Position numbers and translations under genes: made by a program | Shown here: positions 62,166 through 64,000 of the stretch, one piece after another | Layout: each line of letters begins with the position of its first letter | How positions within the stretch are numbered: the first letter of the stretch is position 1 | The notes under the pieces: generated by a model | The model's input: only the letters and a program-made list of their open reading frames with translations | The model's database searches: none | Told to the model about the DNA's origin: nothing | Source: Lonepinella koalarum | GTDB lineage: Bacteria > Pseudomonadota > Gammaproteobacteria > Enterobacterales > Pasteurellaceae | Reading direction: 5' to 3' | Assembly (NCBI RefSeq): GCF_042926695.1 | Contig: NZ_CP170642.1 | Location: 1,302,001 to 1,366,000 of the forward strand | Length of the DNA: 64,000 bases

Positions 62166-63485
62166 CTATTTTGCTTGCGGTGCACTTACCGTCGCCATTG
62201 CCAAAAATTCATCAAAAAAGGTAGGAAATGTTTTGGCGGTACACTGCGGATCTAAAATGGTGACTTCCGTATTGGACAGCGCAATCAACGCAAAACACAT
62301 TGCCATGCGGTGATCGTTGTAGGTTTCAATTTCAGCATGCTTAAATTGATCTAATCCCAATGCTTGAATACGAATAAAATCGTCTCCCTCTTCCACGCTA
62401 GCCCCCACTTTACGCAATTCCGTTGCCATTGCCATAAGCCGATCAGTTTCCTTTACTCGCCAATTATAAATATTGCGAATACAGGTTTCACCCTTGGCAA
62501 AAAGTGCAGTAGTCGCAATGGTCATAGCAGCATCTGGAATATGATTCATATCCATATCAATACCGACTAAATCACCTTGCTCCGCTTGAATAAAATCATC
62601 GCCCCAAGTAATTTTTGCCCCCATTTTTTGCAACACATCTGCAAATAAACGATCGCCTTGAATGCTATTTTTACCCACACCAGTGACTTTTACGTTGCCC
62701 TTAATTGCCCCAGCCGCTAAAAAATAAGACGCAGAAGAAGCATCACCCTCCACCAAAAAATGTTGGGGGGATTGATATTGTTGATTGCCTTTCACAATAA
62801 AACGTTGATATTGTTGATTTTCCACATTTACACCGAAAATCTGCATCATATTTAAGGTAATATCAATATAAGGTTTAGAGACTAAATCGCCGATAATTTC
62901 AATTTCCATATCATCAGATGCTAACGGTGCTGCCATTAACAGTGCAGTTAAAAATTGCGAAGAAACCGAACCGTCAATGTTAACTTTTCCACCTTTTAAA
63001 CCCGTATTACGAATGGCTAACGGTGGATAACCGTCTTGTTCCAGATATTGTATTTCTGCACCAGCTTGCAATAATGCCTCTACTAAATGCTTAATTGGGC
63101 GTTCTTTCATGCGTGGTTCGCCAGTGAGGACAATCTCACTTGGTGTGGCATTTGGATTGGCTAAACAAAGTGCCGCAGTAAGCGGTCGCATTGCCGTTCC
63201 AGCATTGCCTAAAAACAACGCTAGCCCACTTTGCCATTGAAATGTGCCCCCTAAGCCTTGCACTTCACAGATAGATTTATCTTCTGATAAGGTATAATTC
63301 ACGCCAAGTTGTTTGAGTGCCTTTAACATATAACGTACATCGTCACTATCAAGTAAATTTGTGACCTTAGTAGTGCCGTTAGCCAGTGCAGATAATAATA
63401 AAGCACGGTTAGATAAGCTTTTGGAACCGGGTAAATTAATCGTGCCTTCAATATGAGAAATTGGGTTTAGGGTAATTTTTTCCAT
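62166..63485 (-). CDS. aroA: 3-phosphoshikimate 1-carboxyvinyltransferase (EPSP synthase)
   Basis: A 439-residue enzyme of the shikimate pathway that joins shikimate 3-phosphate and phosphoenolpyruvate to EPSP. Class I motifs: PGSKSLSNRALLLSALA near residues 19-35 with the substrate lysine, LFLGNAGTAMRPLTAAL near residues 91-107, GEPRMKERPI near 124-133, and the C-terminal YNDHRMAMCFAL. AGGGAGGAAACAAA precedes the ATG. The leader contains REP-like copy C, and hisC lies upstream on the same strand with the same polarity, so read-through from hisC is possible. Confidence 0.96.
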   Translation of the reverse strand: MEKITLNPISHIEGTINLPGSKSLSNRALLLSALANGTTKVTNLLDSDDVRYMLKALKQLGVNYTLSEDKSICEVQGLGGTFQWQSGLALFLGNAGTAMRPLTAALCLANPNATPSEIVLTGEPRMKERPIKHLVEALLQAGAEIQYLEQDGYPPLAIRNTGLKGGKVNIDGSVSSQFLTALLMAAPLASDDMEIEIIGDLVSKPYIDITLNMMQIFGVNVENQQYQRFIVKGNQQYQSPQHFLVEGDASSASYFLAAGAIKGNVKVTGVGKNSIQGDRLFADVLQKMGAKITWGDDFIQAEQGDLVGIDMDMNHIPDAAMTIATTALFAKGETCIRNIYNWRVKETDRLMAMATELRKVGASVEEGDDFIRIQALGLDQFKHAEIETYNDHRMAMCFALIALSNTEVTILDPQCTAKTFPTFFDEFLAMATVSAPQAK

Positions 63486-63499
63486 TTTGTTTCCTCCCT

Positions 63500-63606
63500 G
63501 TACTGGCGTACAAGGTTAAGTAAAGTAACGATGCTCCGCATCTTTTTATTTCATTTTAGCCACAGCGTGGCGTAACCATGCTTAACCCCGTACGTTAATA
63601 CGGGGT
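63500..63606. repeat. REP-like paired-hairpin repeat, copy C (head-to-head pair)
   Basis: Four palindromes: GTAC-TGGC-GTAC (63500-63511), GATGC-TCC-GCATC (63530-63542), GCCAC-AGC-GTGGC (63559-63571) and ACCCCGTA ... TACGGGGT (63585-63606), with spacings 18, 16 and 12. The layout equals copy B at 7866-7971. The last hairpin contains the hisC stop codon in its loop; the first ends 14 bases upstream of the aroA start, close to its ribosome site. Confidence 0.75.
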
Positions 63607-64000
63607 AATTTGTAACACTTTCTCAACTGCGGTGAAAAATCGTTGATTTTCTTCAGGCAATCCCACGCTCACGCGTAAATGATTTGGCATACCGTAGCCT
63701 GCGATTGGACGAACAATCACCCCCTCATGCAATAAGGCTTGATAAATGGATACCGCAGGCTGTTTGAAATCAATAGTAATAAAATTACCTTTAGACGGAA
63801 TATAATCCAAACCGTGCTGTTGACAAAAAGTTTCATAACGTTGCATTTCCGTACGGTTATTTTCCGCTACTTTTTGCACAAAAGCATCATCTTTTAACAC
63901 GGCAATCGCTGCCGCTTGTGCGAGACTATTCACATTAAACGGCTGGCGTACACGGTTAACAAGATCGGCTATTTCAGGGTTAGATACGGCATAGCCAATG
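63595..64000 (-). CDS. hisC: Histidinol-phosphate aminotransferase, C-terminal part (continues right of window)
   Basis: The partial product (about 134 residues) is the C-terminal end of a class I/II PLP aminotransferase: IGYAVSNPEIADLVNRVRQPFNVNS, NFITIDFKQPAVSIYQALLHEGVIVRPIAGYGMPNHLRVSVGLPEENQRF. The GVIVRPIAGYGMPNHLRVSVGLPEENQRF end, with the substrate-phosphate arginine in LRVSVG, is typical of HisC. It converts imidazole acetol phosphate and glutamate to histidinol phosphate. The PLP lysine lies outside the window. The start codon is not visible. The stop falls in the loop of a repeat hairpin. It is next to aroA rather than in a his operon, as in other Pasteurellaceae. Confidence 0.92.
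   Translation of the reverse strand, partial: IGYAVSNPEIADLVNRVRQPFNVNSLAQAAAIAVLKDDAFVQKVAENNRTEMQRYETFCQQHGLDYIPSKGNFITIDFKQPAVSIYQALLHEGVIVRPIAGYGMPNHLRVSVGLPEENQRFFTAVEKVLQITPY

Overview
The window comes from the chromosome of a member of the Pasteurellaceae. Three things show this: many copies of the Haemophilus-type DNA uptake signal AAGTGCGGT (in genes and as inverted pairs in terminators), the low GC content, and a gene set and gene order close to Haemophilus, Pasteurella and Aggregatibacter (tehB, artPIQM, dapF-DUF484-xerC-yigB, exbB-exbD-tonB, ybaB-recR). I cannot fix the genus from the sequence. I see no rRNA, tRNA, CRISPR array or complete insertion sequence; almost all of the window is core chromosome, with an iron-uptake region in the middle.

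Layout. 1-6.0 kb: end of gyrA, an entericidin-like lipoprotein, fumC, tehB with a CHY zinc-finger gene, and a sodium:amino acid symporter. 6.1-13.7 kb: a two-domain molybdopterin (Mop) protein, acylphosphatase, the yccT-yccF-yccS set, then the cell-wall and regulator run slt-trpR-mtgA with overlapping genes. 14-21 kb: an HgbA-type haemoglobin/haem receptor and a complete aapJQMP amino acid importer, both on the minus strand. 21-34 kb: an RND drug efflux pair, typA, a ytjA-like small protein, a BCCT betaine/choline carrier, mfd and a GFA-family gene that lacks a normal start codon. 34-44.5 kb: iron region with a periplasmic enterochelin-esterase-like protein, cytidine deaminase, a FhuA/FoxA-like receptor divergent from an AraC regulator, and two tandem FepA-like receptors. 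44.7-52.4 kb: gmhA, artPIQM flanked by two inverted copies of a large hairpin element, a half-size EamA carrier, and the yigB-xerC-DUF484-dapF group. 52.7-64 kb: rocD-nhaC under a strong CRP-like site, clpB, a small structured locus with a hydrophobic 39-residue peptide, exbB-exbD-tonB, a DUF1919 gene, recR, ybaB, aroA and the end of hisC.

How the parts fit. Four outer-membrane TonB-dependent receptors (one haem/haemoglobin type, three siderophore type), a periplasmic siderophore esterase, an AraC regulator and the energising ExbB-ExbD-TonB complex form a coherent iron-scavenging set. No siderophore synthesis genes are present here, which fits use of siderophores made by other bacteria. Fur-box-like sequences lie before all four receptor genes.

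Most unusual signals: (1) two ~197-bp elements in inverted orientation around artPIQM whose long hairpin arms differ in sequence between copies yet remain self-complementary, around a conserved loop and next to a conserved second hairpin; (2) a locus at 58.24-58.55 kb with the architecture of a type I toxin-antitoxin system (strong promoter, structured leader, tiny hydrophobic ORF, converging terminators), whose GTG start overlaps an ATG-TGA start-stop; (3) a REP-like family of paired palindromes in three intergenic places; (4) an orphan promoter-terminator unit that may encode a ~70-nt small RNA; (5) a GFA gene whose expected ATG reads ATC.
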